In this document: positions 34,601-46,105 of the stretch, one piece after another | Layout of the letters: each line of letters begins with the position of its first letter | Numbering within the stretch: the stretch's first letter is position 1 | Assembly (NCBI GenBank): GCA_026874595.1 | Contig: CM049311.1 | Coordinates: 9,525,676 to 9,589,675, forward strand | Reading direction: 5' to 3' | Origin: Sipunculus nudus | Lineage: Eukaryota > Annelida > Sipuncula > Golfingiida > Sipunculidae | DNA: 64,000 nucleotides | Translations under genes and position numbers: made by a program | The notes under the pieces: generated by a model | Told to the model about the DNA's origin: nothing | Seen by the model: only the letters and a program-made list of their open reading frames with translations | The model's database searches: none

Positions 34601-37272
34601 ATCTTAAATGATTATTAAGTTTAATATCAAGTATTTTTTTAAATTAAGTATATGCTCTAATTTATAAAGTGCTATTCGTATGATGTATTGTCTGTATTAC
34701 GTAATATCTTTATAACGTTTTATCTTCATGATGTACTTTTGTTACATATCATTTAAACGAATTGTTTTTATCTCATTATATCTATTACATATTATCTTCA
34801 TTAATTAGTTAGCTCATATAGTATAATCTTTATAACGTACTCTCTGTGTAACGTATTATGTTTATTAAACATCTTTATTAAAGTATTATCTTAATTCAAA
34901 GCGACATGAGCTTGAAGGTTTGTGTTATGAGTAGAAATGGACATGCGCACGCCTATCTCAACCTTGTCTTAAGGTCTGTTTGTCTAATTGTTTTTCTGTG
35001 TTAAAAAATATCTGATGAAATTTCTATTTAAGAGACGAGTCTCTCTTTGTCCTAAGAGTCATATTGGTCATGTCAAACCTACTTAAAACTTTAAATTGAT
35101 GTATATTGTGCTCAAACAGCTTTAGAAGCCAAACTACAATCAGGTTAATAGTTTAGTTTGCCCATCATGAAAGCCGAACCTACGAACCCGTTCAATCATT
35201 TCAGGTCGCGTGACTGTGAAGATACAACCTGCAAATCCCCGAAAAGGAGGATCCGTCCTGCTGCGGTGCTCAGTCAGAGGTGTGCGGCCGAAAGACACCT
35301 GTAACTTTGTATGGCGACTCAACCACCGGAAGTCAGGGGTCATGCAGGTCATGGTCGAGGACCGTACCTTGTCAGCGTCACACTGGGGCAGGTCACCTCG
35401 TGTGCTGGAGTCCATGCTGTTGATTGAGAGACTAAATGAGCTCACTACCGGGAGATACTCGTGTACAGTGTGGAAGTGTGGGACTTACGGTGCATCTGCC
35501 AGTGTCACTGTCCAAGACGACTCTCATCTAGCAGGTAATTGAACCGTCTCCAAAGCGAGTCTATATCGTATTGTAAAGAAGAGAATTTATGTTTATTTGA
35601 AAATAGGTATATAGGTCGGATAAAAATGTAATCTGAGGTTTTACTTTAGCTACTCGAAAGTTTTCCATAGTCTCTGTGCTGTTTTACAGGTGAATTTAAG
35701 CTTTTGCCATACTTTCTGATGCCTGATATTCTCAATTTATATATTTTGTGTAGTTAACTATAGTTACCGTAAAAATTAGTCAAGTGTTAAATTTTTCTAT
35801 TTCATGCTATTTTTTCCTATTTACAACAACGATTTTAAGTCCCTTTAATATTTTATTAAAGATTATTTTTATTTGTATTCAAACACAGATCTATCTCCCT
35901 GGATGATGGGAATCCTTCTATGAGCTTTTTTTCTGACGTTTCCACATGACGATATCTATAGAAATTTTCTTTTATATTATTTATCGTTAAAACTGTCTGT
36001 TTTTTTTTTTCAAATACTGAATTCAAATACTTATAATTTAGCTAATCTCATGTACATCGGCGAGTTTTGGTTAGCGGTATAAGGTGGTAGCTTTTGCTTA
36101 TCCTGGTGTCATGCAGACCCTATGTCTACTACACTTGCTTGGCCACTGTGTCCATGTGCAGTCACCTACATTGCTTGTTTACACCACAAAGGAAATTCTT
36201 ACTCATTAGTGAGCAAGTGGCAGTTTCAGCCCTATTGAGCAGTTATGAATAATGTTTGCTTTTTTGTATATGTCCAATCATCTTGACCGTCGTCTGTTGG
36301 GTCAAATATAATATGAAAATTGTGTTATAACACCAAATAGAGAATTACCATTAGATCATGGAAGGATCTTATTTTGCTCCCTTGTGGTTCTTAGAGTTTC
36401 CCTTGTTATGCCTTTTTATGATTAACTTTAATCATAGTTAGTTTTTCAAAACGTCGGCTAGGCAGAGCCGATACAGCACAAACAGAATTACCACAAACAT
36501 GTTGGAAATGACGGATAACATTGCTTTTGTCTTCACAGGAAACAAAAACGATAGTTCTGGGTCTTCCAGGACGAAGCCGGTACAACCATTAATCGGTCTA
36601 TCCGCCTACGGAAGCAGCGCCGGAGGACTCATCGCTCTGGGTGCCATGATCGTTGTCATGGTTCTAGTTGGATTCTGTGCAGTGAAGGTTTCTGGAGAGC
36701 ATTGTTTTAAATGTCGTTCGAACCTCGACTATGGTGAGACCATTTCTGAAAGCGAGAGTGAAATTTCTACGGGAGATCCTCCCAGGTACGATTTGGTGGT
36801 CAGCAACTCCGGCGTAACTGACAATAACTTACGTGTGGTTTTATATAGAGTATTTGATTTATTAAAACTCCCGGTTGCTTTCAAAAGACTTTTTCGCCGT
36901 GAACACACTGTAAATGCTGTTAGATCGCGAATGACGGCGAACGAGACAGCGACCCAACCTGAATATGAGAACCCGTATGTAGTTTGCAACACTTTAGATC
37001 CCGAAAACGTTTCATCGCCTGCAGAAAAACCTCCGGACTATTGGAAGTGGGTCCAAAACGAGGATAAAGAGTCAATGTTTACACTGGAGAGGGCACCACC
37101 GGTATATGATAACGTCATCCTCGACCACGCTCAGTTTAAAGTAGCGCATGTCCATTTCGCGCTTCCTGAGGATAAAGAAGCCAGACGCTCTATGACCTTC
37201 TCTGGGAAAGGTCACAAGTACTCACGACCGTGCCGTCCACGTGCACTTTCTGTTGATAAGAAAACGTCGTAG
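31128..37272 (+). CDS. Ig-domain type I membrane receptor with three PPxY motifs (3 exons)
   Basis: Spliced gene with exons 31128-31188, 35205-35534 and 36539-37272, joined by two phase-1 introns of 4,016 and 1,004 bp with GT/AG borders. The product is 374 residues: signal peptide (1-20), one Ig domain (about 22-126), a short Gly/Ser stalk, a transmembrane helix (about 158-179) and a 195-residue cytoplasmic tail. The tail carries PPxY motifs at 211-214, 295-298 and 317-320 and YxN motifs at 273 and 320, so it is likely to engage WW-domain and SH2-domain proteins. The phases match exactly at both junctions, and all exons stay open, which makes the model strong. I cannot name an orthologue. An immune or adhesion receptor is an inference from architecture. 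Confidence 0.85.
31601..31667. repeat. (TA)n microsatellite in intron 1 of the Ig receptor
   Basis: About 33 TA units without interruption. Confidence 0.95.
32615..32775 (+). repeat. Possible tRNA-derived SINE
   Basis: GGTACAATGGTTAGCCCGC followed by GTGGGTTCGTGTCCCGTCC resembles a tRNA A-box/B-box pair (the B box GGTTCGTGTCC differs from GGTTCGANTCC). A GACCAAGGTCTTAATCACAAG tail follows. This is consistent with a SINE in intron 1 of the Ig receptor, but I have no second full copy to align. Confidence 0.35.
33569..34174 (-). other. Unrecognised 201-residue open frame, antisense in an intron
   Basis: Longest uninterrupted frame in the window outside the receptor genes' own exons, starting at an ATG and ending at a lysine/phenylalanine-rich low-complexity tail. 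I recognise no domain. It lies antisense within intron 1 of the Ig receptor. Chance, a transposon remnant or an intronless gene are all possible. Confidence 0.2.
34270..34289 (+). promoter_or_regulatory. CTCF-like motif in intron 1 of the Ig receptor
   Basis: GGCCACCAGAGGGCGCGA closely follows the conserved CTCF core (CCASNAGRKGGCRS type). It is in the opposite orientation to the satellite-borne copies at 8-20 kb. Confidence 0.45.
34640..34900. repeat. Degenerate AT-rich tandem-like repeat
   Basis: Imperfect reiteration of words like ATTATCTTTATAACGTA and TTTATTAAA about every 17-40 bp within intron 1 of the Ig receptor. Confidence 0.4.
35205..35534 (+). CDS. Exon 2 of Ig receptor: Ig domain with four cysteines
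   Basis: Acceptor TTTCAG and donor AGCAG/GTAATT, phase 1 at both ends, as usual for Ig modules. The B-strand Cys is in LLRCSV (residue 42), the core Trp in FVWRL (57), and the F-strand Cys in GRYSCTV (107). Two additional cysteines, DTCNF (53) and WKCGTY (112), could form a second disulfide between the C and G strand regions. A V- or I-set type cannot be decided by eye. Confidence 0.85.
36539..37272 (+). CDS. Exon 3 of Ig receptor: stalk, membrane helix, cytoplasmic tail
   Basis: Acceptor TTGTCTTCACAG. Encodes a Ser/Gly-rich stalk, the helix GGLIALGAMIVVMVLVGF, a juxtamembrane HCFKC pair, an acidic ESESE segment, then DPPRYDLV, QPEYENPYVV, KPPDYWKWV and APPVYDNVIL. The three PPxY motifs fit WW-domain binding (for example NEDD4-family ubiquitin ligases). 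YENP and YDNV fit the pYxN rule for Grb2-type SH2 domains. The ORF runs to TAG at 37270. Confidence 0.85.
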
Positions 37273-37799
37273 TCTGTTAGGGTACAGAAATCTGATGCCT
37301 GCAGTATTAAAAAGCCTTAGATTTTATGCATTGAGGCATCTGGGCTGGTCCAATGTGCCTTCTATGTGGGTTTGTATGCGTTTAAGCACGTGGCGACGCT
37401 AATGTTTTCGTGATATCGGGCTAATGACGTCACTTGCTGCAGTCTGACAGGTGGACTTGTTCTTGAGATTTATCTAGATGACCGTGTCATCATTCTTAAT
37501 AGCAAATGATGTGCTAGGGAGCTGTGTGTGCATAACTCGTCGACAGGCTCGAGCAGATCTGACCCTTATTTTGAGGACGTTTGTTTCGGTTTAATTACGT
37601 TTCGTGACAGAACCTCAATTATGCATCGAAATCAAGGGGCCCCGACAAAGAAGACGTAACAGAGACGTAACGGGTAAAATCATTGGTTTAAATGTTTCAT
37701 CGCACAACCGCCGTGCCGTGTATTGTTTATCATTTTGAATTTAAATCGTTGTTCTTTCGTTATTGGTAGAAAATGACGACGCTCCGTTTCAAGGATCAC

Positions 37800-37805
37800 A
37801 ATAAA
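37800..37805 (+). terminator. Candidate polyadenylation signal, Ig receptor (proximal)
   Basis: First AATAAA after the stop codon, about 530 bp downstream. Confidence 0.4.
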
Positions 37806-39378
37806 TAATATAATTTACATCATGCAAAAGGTTACCAGACGTGTTCACTTACAGAAATGCTTGGAACATTAAATGTTCAAATAGCATACTAGATCCTATT
37901 ACGCAGCAGTTTTGTAACTGAACTTCGCGGAACGTTTTTGTTTTAAATAGTTTGATGTAACATCACTATAGAAAGCAGTCTTAAAGCCCAAACCTTAGCA
38001 AACGCGAAAATATTTTTCCACTTATAAATATGATTTTGAATCTCCAGATGGTGTACATAAATTGTGTACAGCGCTATGACACATGTACATATAATTTACA
38101 TTTATTATGTTTTCGTATTCAGACTCATACATGTATTAAGCACTCCCTTGCATCAATGCATCCTCTACACATTGTTCTATGAACATTGTTATATAAGGAG
38201 CTGAATCTGGGTTATGTGATAACTAATGATATTCTATGTACACAGGCGCAAACATCGAGTTCATTAATTTATTATAGTGTATATTTATTTTGTCTAAAAA
38301 AAATCACACGTAAGTGCCAGGTATTGTTATTATTATTAGTGACTTGAGAATGCAATGTATTATACATTCCATGTTGACATTTTGGTCATATATTGTCTAT
38401 TTTGTTGTAATAAAATTTGTAACATAGTTGCTATATACAGTAGATCATGTTGCTGTCTTAGAAAGAGCAGGCATGTCTTCTCATTAATCCTATGCCTGGG
38501 CTGGCGTCAATTGGATACAGTAGAGAGTCGTTTATCTGAACCCAGTTTATTCGAAGTTTGACCGTTTACTCTTTTATCCAACTTTTTCTTTTTCTTAAAG
38601 TTCATATTTAATGTTGTCAAATGTACCCACCAATATTGTATTTAGGTTCTTATCCTGTCTTAAATATATTTATACGCTGTCCCCGATGCTATCCTATGCC
38701 AGCCGACCCTTTCTTAGCACACTCAGGTAGCTGATTCCCTTATAGTGTTGTATGTAAGCTTCTTACAGCAATCAACTCTGTACATACGTGTGACACAACT
38801 CCAAAGACGTCTTTGAATTGATGGTCATGGTATTAATGAAGTTAACGTATGTGATTTTTATTGACTCATGTTCAATTATTTGTCACTTAAAATGTGCAAA
38901 TATTCATAATATTTGGTTTACACCTTTTTTGCCATGTGACAAATTAATAGATAGGTCAATTTTTGTAAGGAATACATTGTAAACGGGTCTTAACCTTGAA
39001 CATCACCTATAACATTAACAAAACGGTCGATGGCATTTCCTTGGATAATGAATGCATAGGTAGGCCTGTATGAATCTTAAGGCTTACAAGTTAACGAGCG
39101 TCAATACAGGGGGTGGGGGTATATATCTCCCGACTCCAATACTCTTTAGCGACCGGGAAGGGTCAATGTAATCATCATCTGCTATTCAGAATAAGACTAG
39201 AAATCTAATTATCAATAGTGATAGATTAAGAATGACAGACTTTTGTTAAATTTCTCCATTCTGAGTGTTCTGTAAAATATTTGATATCAGAGCTAGCCTG
39301 GTTTAGATTTGATCGGTTTTAAAGACACGATACTTATTTTATTTTAAAAAATGTACTTAGTTGTAATATATTTGAAAT
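37806..39378. other. 3' flank of the Ig receptor; no further gene seen
   Basis: Presumed 3' UTR up to one of the AATAAA sites, then AT-rich non-coding DNA. Confidence 0.4.
38409..38414 (+). terminator. Candidate polyadenylation signal, Ig receptor (distal)
   Basis: A second AATAAA, about 1.14 kb after the stop codon, is an alternative 3' end. Confidence 0.3.
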
Positions 39379-39383
39379 GGGCA

Positions 39384-39416
<33 letters not shown>

Positions 39417-39427
39417 ATATTTATATT

Positions 39428-39461
<34 letters not shown>

Positions 39462-39511
39462 CATATATATATATATAGAAAGAGGAAGAAAGAGGAAGAA
39501 ACGTAATATTT

Positions 39512-39577
<66 letters not shown>
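39379..39577. repeat. Compound (TA)n / TATATTTA microsatellite
   Basis: Two TA tracts (39381-39476 and 39515-39574) separated by a GAAAGAGGAA-type spacer. Tyr/Ile-alternating frames here are translations of this repeat. Confidence 0.95.
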
Positions 39578-39578
<1 letters not shown>

Positions 39579-39590
39579 CAATGTCCCACT

Positions 39591-39917
39591 CTAGCCTGCT
39601 TGACATCCCATACCCTTGAAGATAAATTGACGCAATTCTTTCAAGTAACAGATATGAACAAATTCTTTAATAATCATTTCACAAATTTCTTTGCCACCAT
39701 TAATTAGAAACGAGTAATACAAGAGAATGAAAGGGTTAGTAGACACCAGTAGCGGTTCAGTACCGCGACACACAGACTGATTATTTACGGAGCCCAACCC
39801 AAATTTGACATAGTCACTATCTTTATATTTCTCATTATTCTGGAGTATCATGAGAACAAATTTAATATAAAATACTCTTTTTGGATACAGGGTTTTCAAT
39901 AGGTCAGACTCAGGCAA
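39591..39917 (-). other. Unrecognised 108-residue open frame
   Basis: Open frame with SPKFLPESD just upstream of its ATG and no domain that I recognise. It could be a decayed transposon segment. Confidence 0.2.
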
Positions 39918-40147
39918 AAATTTCGGGGAAGCCCATCTGAGTTTAGAGCGTCAAAATCGGCTTTGATATATGTGTCCAAGTATGAGGGGTTTTCTATAAC
40001 TGACTCGTTTCGTATCTTATGTAATTATCATAGCATTATATGAAAAGAAATCAAGTCTTTATATGGATATTTGCTGAAAGCAACTGTTATCAAGTCGGCG
40101 TTTATACAATTGACCGGTTCGGTTCAGGCACCCGATATAGTCCATGG

Positions 40148-40249
40148 CAGGGGCGTAGCCAGAGGGGGGCCGCAGGGGGCCATGCCCCCCCCCCCCCCCG
40201 TCGCATCCAGTACACGTTGTCCTTTCGGAATTTCACTTAGGCTAATACT

Positions 40250-40280
<31 letters not shown>

Positions 40281-40299
40281 GTATGTATATATATATATA

Positions 40300-40341
<42 letters not shown>

Positions 40342-41610
40342 AATATAATATATATATATATATGCATTAGATTGCCTTTGCTGTAAGTGGCGGATCCGGA
40401 GGGTGCGCCTTCGGCGCCCGGCCCCCTCTGAGCTAAAATATCTCTCCTTTTATCTAATTAAAACAAAAATTCGTGATTAATTTTCGTTTTTCATATTTCT
40501 TTTTATTAATTAGTAATTATGTTGTTTATCTGCAGTTTAATACTTAAAAATTCATTAGTTGAGGATGAGGATATTTATGAACAGCTGCAGAACAACTGCA
40601 GAGCACCAGACCCTGGTTGGGGTCGACCAACAATCTCACGGCACCTCTGGCGATCTATGCTCTTAGGAGTCTTGTGTGCTCTAGAGGCCACGGGCCCCGG
40701 TAACATGCAAAAAAAAAAAAATAATAATAAAATAAAAAATAAAAGGTATGGTTCTTAGGCACCACCCGCTTCAAATTTTAACCCCCCCCCTCCCCGCGCA
40801 TTTTTTTTCATTTTGATTTCATCTTTAAAGAAGATAAAATAATACAACTTTTGATTAGATTTCCTTTGTTATGTAGTGCTTTCAGCAAATAATTCTGTTA
40901 TTTTCACGCTTTTCCCTGGTCATATGACATTTTAATCAAAACATTCAAAAAAAATAAAAATAAAATATTGCCCGACCGCACTGATTTCTGAAAAAAAGTG
41001 CCTGAGAACCAAACCTTATTTTTTTGGCCTAACATAAAACTTCAACATATCAGTTAATTATTTCACTCCGAGCATTACATTCAAAAGATATTATTTTGCA
41101 AGATATAAACGTATATGCGCCTTAACGCCACTGACTTTAACATGTTGAACACGATTGAAATTTTATATTTTTATTTTGAAGAAATATAAATAGTAAATAT
41201 TGAACCTCTCTACAGTTTGACAACATAACGCAAAGACCTAAGGGAATAGTTTTTCCAGGAACAGGAAATCCTATTTTTTGGGTGAAAATTGCATCCTCTT
41301 TACATTGTATATTCAACAAATTTCCCAGTACGGGAGGGGATACCCTCCTCCCATACCCTTCCCATGTACCTGTAACTAACATCAATGAAACCATGATTCA
41401 TAATGTTTCATTCACTAAAATATGTAACTTATAGTCATCATAAAAATAATAATAATAATAATAACATAAATGAAATATACAGTTTTCATCAGTTTTCATA
41501 GTACCCATACATATATATTAGCCCCCCCCCCCCCCCCCCCCGTTTTCGAATATCTGCATTCGCCACTGATCATGGCCCCCTCCCCTCCCTCAATCCTGGC
41601 TACGCCCCTG
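40148..41610. mobile_element. Non-autonomous DNA transposon with TIRs and 5-bp TSD (hAT-like)
   Basis: The left end CAGGGGCGTAGCCAG (40148-40162) is matched exactly in inverted orientation at 41596-41610. The direct repeat CATGG flanks both ends (40143-40147 and 41611-41615), a 5-bp target-site duplication. The 1,463-bp interior has no transposase frame. It contains a TA microsatellite (40245-40365), poly-C runs and what looks like a second nested pair of ends (see findings). CAGGGGCG ends are typical of hAT-superfamily elements. A 5-bp TSD would place it among the shorter-TSD hAT groups. Confidence 0.75.
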
Positions 41611-43275
41611 CATGGACCAGAAAGTGAAACCCCCTCCCCATAGTGATTTTTCGCGACCCCCCTAGTTTTCTTCCTTGAGTAGTCCTTTACTCATTTCCAG
41701 GTGTTTCCAAACATATAAATACTGCAAATACCTGGAAAATCAACTTTTTATAAACCGCGTCCTCAATTTGAAAACTTTTTTCTGGTGCGACTTTTGTTTG
41801 TGGTTTATGAACCATAACTTTCTTATTATACATCATAAATGCACAATAGTGGCATCAATAGTATTGGAAGAACATTAGCTTTATAATGATACATAGTTTG
41901 GCCTTGAAAATGTAACATGTAAAAATTCTTTGGCCACTTTTGTACTCATACCCCTTAATTTTTCTTAAAAATGACTTTTTTCAGATATTATGGGTACCAA
42001 AGGCATATTTTAAGATTTAGTCATGTTCTTAGGTCTTAATATGTTTAAAACATCTTTCAGCACAAATGCAATCTTTCAGCACATGAGCAATTTTACTGAA
42101 GGTATGTAAAAAAACAGTCAGTTATAATATTTAATTATAGGTTGACTCAGCCTGTCTGGGAAAGTAAAAAATTACAAGTATTCCCGAAATAATATTTAAT
42201 TGGTACAACTATTAATTCCGGTATACTTCTGATAAAATTATGACAGGCTGATAATATGAAAAGTCAATTATCATCCATAATAATTACATATTAAGTGTTA
42301 CCTATTTTTTATTTTACGTACTGAACTAAATTTCCAAAAAGCGTATTGCATTACAAACGTGTACCACTTTATCTTGATACTTGTTAGAAACATGAACTCC
42401 ATTTCTGAGAGTATGGCCGGTTTATGCATGTTCATTGACAAACGATTACTTGAAATGTCCTCTTCATCTCTCTCACGAACTACCAATCTGAAAAAAGTGC
42501 CTTGAGAAATTTGTTTAACTCAAAAATTGACCACAGAAATGGCAATGAGCAACGGGTAGATATGCATATTAAATAGATATTGAATCTTATAATAATAAAA
42601 AGGATCTGTAAATTATAAAAAAAACGCAGTGAAATAAAGTATAAAAAATCATATGTAACTGTAGTGTTTACCTCAAAGGTTAATCAAACGAAATGTAGTT
42701 CTATATAAAAACCTGCACGAATACCTGTTACAAACGTGTATCACAATACATATGCCCACCTGCTTTTTAAACTAATATGGCTGTGTAATTTTCAAACTGC
42801 ATTAGGATACCACGGTCCTATTGATTATGGCTAATTATTTGTCTATTTTGTGTAATATTCTTCACGTGCATGAACTGGAGGAGCCTCCTGTCAAGAAACT
42901 ACTGTGGTTTTTAAAAGCTGTCAATTTTGACCAACCTTTCAAGTCCTAATAAGTGTGACCTTTAAAATGTTTTGCTCATTGATTTGACAAACAAATTTTA
43001 CTTAAAACCCGCACACAAAAATTTAACCATCTGTAAACTTTTTTAGAAAAATGGAGCCCTAGTTATGCAAATATTATGTAAACGTCCTTTAACAGACAAA
43101 TATAAACCCGAATTATCACGGATGACCTGAAGAAAAATTTAATGAGTTAGCAGTGACCAGTACTATCAAATTAACCCTTGAAATGGACTCTCTCTAATAA
43201 AAACTAAAAGAGTCTGAGAAGAAAATATTTTGACATCCGGATACTCGAATTATCGACGTTTCATGGGAATTGGCC

Positions 43276-43278
<3 letters not shown>
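41611..43278. other. Non-coding, nothing recognised
   Basis: AT-rich; I see no gene, repeat unit or RNA. Confidence 0.4.

Positions 43279-43320
<42 letters not shown>
43279..43320. repeat. (TA)n microsatellite at the PLE 5' edge
   Basis: About 20 TA units abutting the palindrome at 43320. Confidence 0.95.
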
Positions 43321-43323
<3 letters not shown>

Positions 43324-43380
43324 GGTAGTGTTACCCTCCGATGTAAGAGCACTTTACATCGGAGGGTAACACTACCTTCT
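43320..43380. repeat. Perfect 27-bp inverted repeat at the PLE 5' edge
   Basis: Arms 43320-43346 and 43354-43380 are perfectly complementary (AGAAGGTAGTGTTACCCTCC..., then 7 unpaired bases GAGCACT). It sits between the TA tract and the element's 5' region, so it is probably part of the Penelope-like element's inserted end. Confidence 0.85.
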
Positions 43381-43463
43381 ACTCCAGCTCCAGCGACAGG
43401 TACGTTGTCGAGCACTTTTAATAACCCACCCTGTCCAGAAATTCAACTTATAACATCTACAGA

Positions 43464-45526
43464 ATGAACAAAGCTAACTTCAACTACTCTTTGAAAAACA
43501 TTCCCATCCCTAGTAATCTGTCCTATACCAAATCCCTGATAAGTAAAGTTGAAAGCCTACTTCGGAGAATGTGATGGAAGGCATTCCATTTCGAAAACCC
43601 TGGTCAAACTTCAGATAAACAAAACTATGGATTCAAAACCACATATCCCCCCCCCCCCTCATAACGAACACCTCAGGGCATTTGAAAGTGATATCTATGA
43701 AATGGTCCGGAACATTGAATTTCAGCACTCACACAATGCATTCCAGAAACAAATGGCCAATGACATCAAAACAATCAGACATTCTGACAATCTCCTAGTA
43801 CAGGCAGATAAGACCACCAACCTGTACAGTATGCCGAAAGAACACTACAATAAACTTCTTACAGAAAACATCACTAAGACATACAAAAAAGCAGACAAAA
43901 ATTTCTGTCAAAATATCAATACAGAAGCCAAAGAAATAGCCGGTTCCCTCAACCTAGCAGACCGCATCGAGGTCATGGCCGAGCGCAATGCTTACATTAC
44001 TTTGAAAGACCACAAGGATAATTTTGAACAAAACCCCAAGTGAAGATTGATTAATCCAGCAAAATCTGAAATAGGTATCATTAGCAAAAAACACCTGGAA
44101 AAAATTAATAGCCAACTGAGACTGAAAACCAAACTCAACCAGTGGCAAAATACCGCACAGGTAATATCTTGGTTCAAGAAATTGAAGCTGAAACAAAAAT
44201 CTAAGTTCATAAAGTTTGATATTGTTGACTTTTACCCCTCAATCACAGAAGATCTTCTCATGAAAGCCCTCAAATTTGCCAAAACCATGGTCTCCATTCC
44301 AGAGGATGTTATCAAAACCATCCTGCACAGCAGGGAAAGCTTACTGTTTAGCAATGGGTGAAAAAAGATCATACTAGTTTTGACGTCACCATGGGCAGTT
44401 TTGATGGTGCTGAAGTAAGCGAAATTGTTGGTTTATACATCCTAGATATGTTGAAAAAGGAATTTTGTGTAAATGCTCTAGGCCTGTATCGTGATTACGG
44501 TTTAGGTTGTTTCCCCAACATGTCTGGACCCAAAGCAGACAGCACCCGTAAGAAAATGATCCAACCTTTTTTCCAATGTTGGGTTAAAGATAACCATTGA
44601 AACTAACCTGACCTGCACAGATTTCTTAGACGTAACATTTGACCTCCAAAATGACATCTTCTACCCTTACAGAAAACCGAACAATGACCCTCTCTATATC
44701 CACGCACAATCCAATCACCCCCAGCTATCATTAGGCAGATACCTATGATGATCAGCAAACGTGTATCTGACAACTCCTGCAATAAAGAGCTATTTATGAA
44801 AGCCAAACCCATGTATGACGAAGCTTTAGCGAAAAGCGGGTTCTCAGAAAGCTTTCAATATGTTGAACCAACAGTGAAAAGCAAAAGAAACAGGAAAAGG
44901 AAAATAATATGGTTTAATCCACCCTACAGCCTACAACTAGTTGAAAAACACTTCCCTCAACATCACAGGTACCACATGTCATTCAACAGGAACAATTTGA
45001 AAATTAGCTATAGCTGTCTACCCAACATGTCTAACCTGATCAGCAAACATAATATGAAGGTTCTAAATTCTGACAATGCTGTGAATGTACCTCAAAAACA
45101 ATGTAACTGCCGTAAAAAAGACGAATGTCCTATGAATGGTCAATGTCAGCTGAAATGCCTTGTCTATAAGGCAACAGTTAGAACAGTGAAACACTACATA
45201 GGGTGTACTGAAGGTGATTTCAAGACAAGATACAATAACCACAAGCAATCCTTTCGGAACAGATCCCACGCTAAAAATACTGAACTGTCAAAACACATTT
45301 GGTCACTAAAAGACAACAATATCAATTACAAGCTCTCCTGGGAAATATCTGCCAAGGCAGAACCTTACTTCTGTGGGACTAGGAATTGTGATCTCTGCTT
45401 GTCTGAAAAGCTGCTTATAGCAACGCCCCCCCCCCCCCCGCTGGATCATTGTTGAACTCAAGAGCTGAAATTCTCTCCAAGTGCCGCCATCAAAACAAAT
45501 TCACCCTGAGATATTTTAAAACCTAG
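43464..45526 (+). mobile_element. Penelope-like element coding region (RT plus GIY-YIG), decayed
   Basis: The N-terminal part from ATG 43464 includes RRM-stop-WKAFHF. The RT core shows RLINPAKSEIG (44047 on), FDIVDFYPSIT (motif A), FDVTMGSFDGAEV, and motif C as LYRDYG where the family has YRDDG. A Cys-rich CNCRKKDECPMNGQC linker and a GIY-YIG nuclease follow (VYKATV...HYIGCTEGDFKTR, NTELSKHIW), ending LLNSRAEILSKCRH and TAG at 45524. Breaks: TGA codons near 43572 and 44041, frame changes at C-runs near 43650 and 45426, a small deletion near 44358 and further shifts near 44600. It cannot encode an active protein. Confidence 0.92.
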
Positions 45527-46105
45527 CTTTCGTACTAATATTCAACGTGCCCCCTTAACCCCCCCCCCCCCCCCCCCCGAGGATCCGCTGGGCAGACTTA
45601 CCTGTTCAGGTAGTTGTTCTCTCACTGCTTTGCAGTGATGAGGGACATGGCGTTACCACTACATCATGGTGAGTTTACCGAGTGGATTGCATTTGGTATG
45701 AGTATAGTATAGTATATTTGCCTTTTATATTGTATATTTGCCTTGTATATTGTGTATTTTCATAGTATATGTGTATTTTCATCATATGTATACTATTGAT
45801 ATGTTCACTGCTTCCAAGACCCTATTAGAAATCATTTCAATATGCTAATTGAGCATCCTGGTATGTTTTTTTGTATTATATTTACAATTTACTACAGTAA
45901 TTAACCTCTTTGCCCTGCCCTGTTATGTTCCAGTATCGCACGTGTACCCCGACCAATCCTATTGTGCACCCGAGAACAATAGGATCAGTGTCAGTCTTTC
46001 ACATGCCCCCCCCCCCCCCGCCCGACCCGAATCGCACAAAGCATAATCTCGTAATCTCGTAAAGTCTCGCTTTATAAACCACGACGTTAGCTTCATTCTA
46101 ACCAC
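45527..46105. other. 3' untranslated part of the Penelope-like element
   Basis: Contains poly-C runs (45560-45578, 46006-46020) and small hairpins (ACCTG-TT-CAGGT near 45601 and TCACTGC-TTT-GCAGTGA near 45622) before the hammerhead motif. Confidence 0.45.

Noticed and set aside
35140-35445. Minus-strand 101-residue frame over the Ig exon, and 36729-36992 over the tail exon
   Set aside because: Antisense shadows of the Ig receptor exons, which have splice sites and domain signatures on the plus strand.
39344-39589. Tyr/Ile-alternating proteins (also at 40.3, 43.3, 46.2 and 56.7 kb)
   Set aside because: Translations of TA microsatellites.
43954-45269. Minus-strand frames over the Penelope-like element
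   Set aside because: Antisense shadows of the RT/GIY-YIG coding region.
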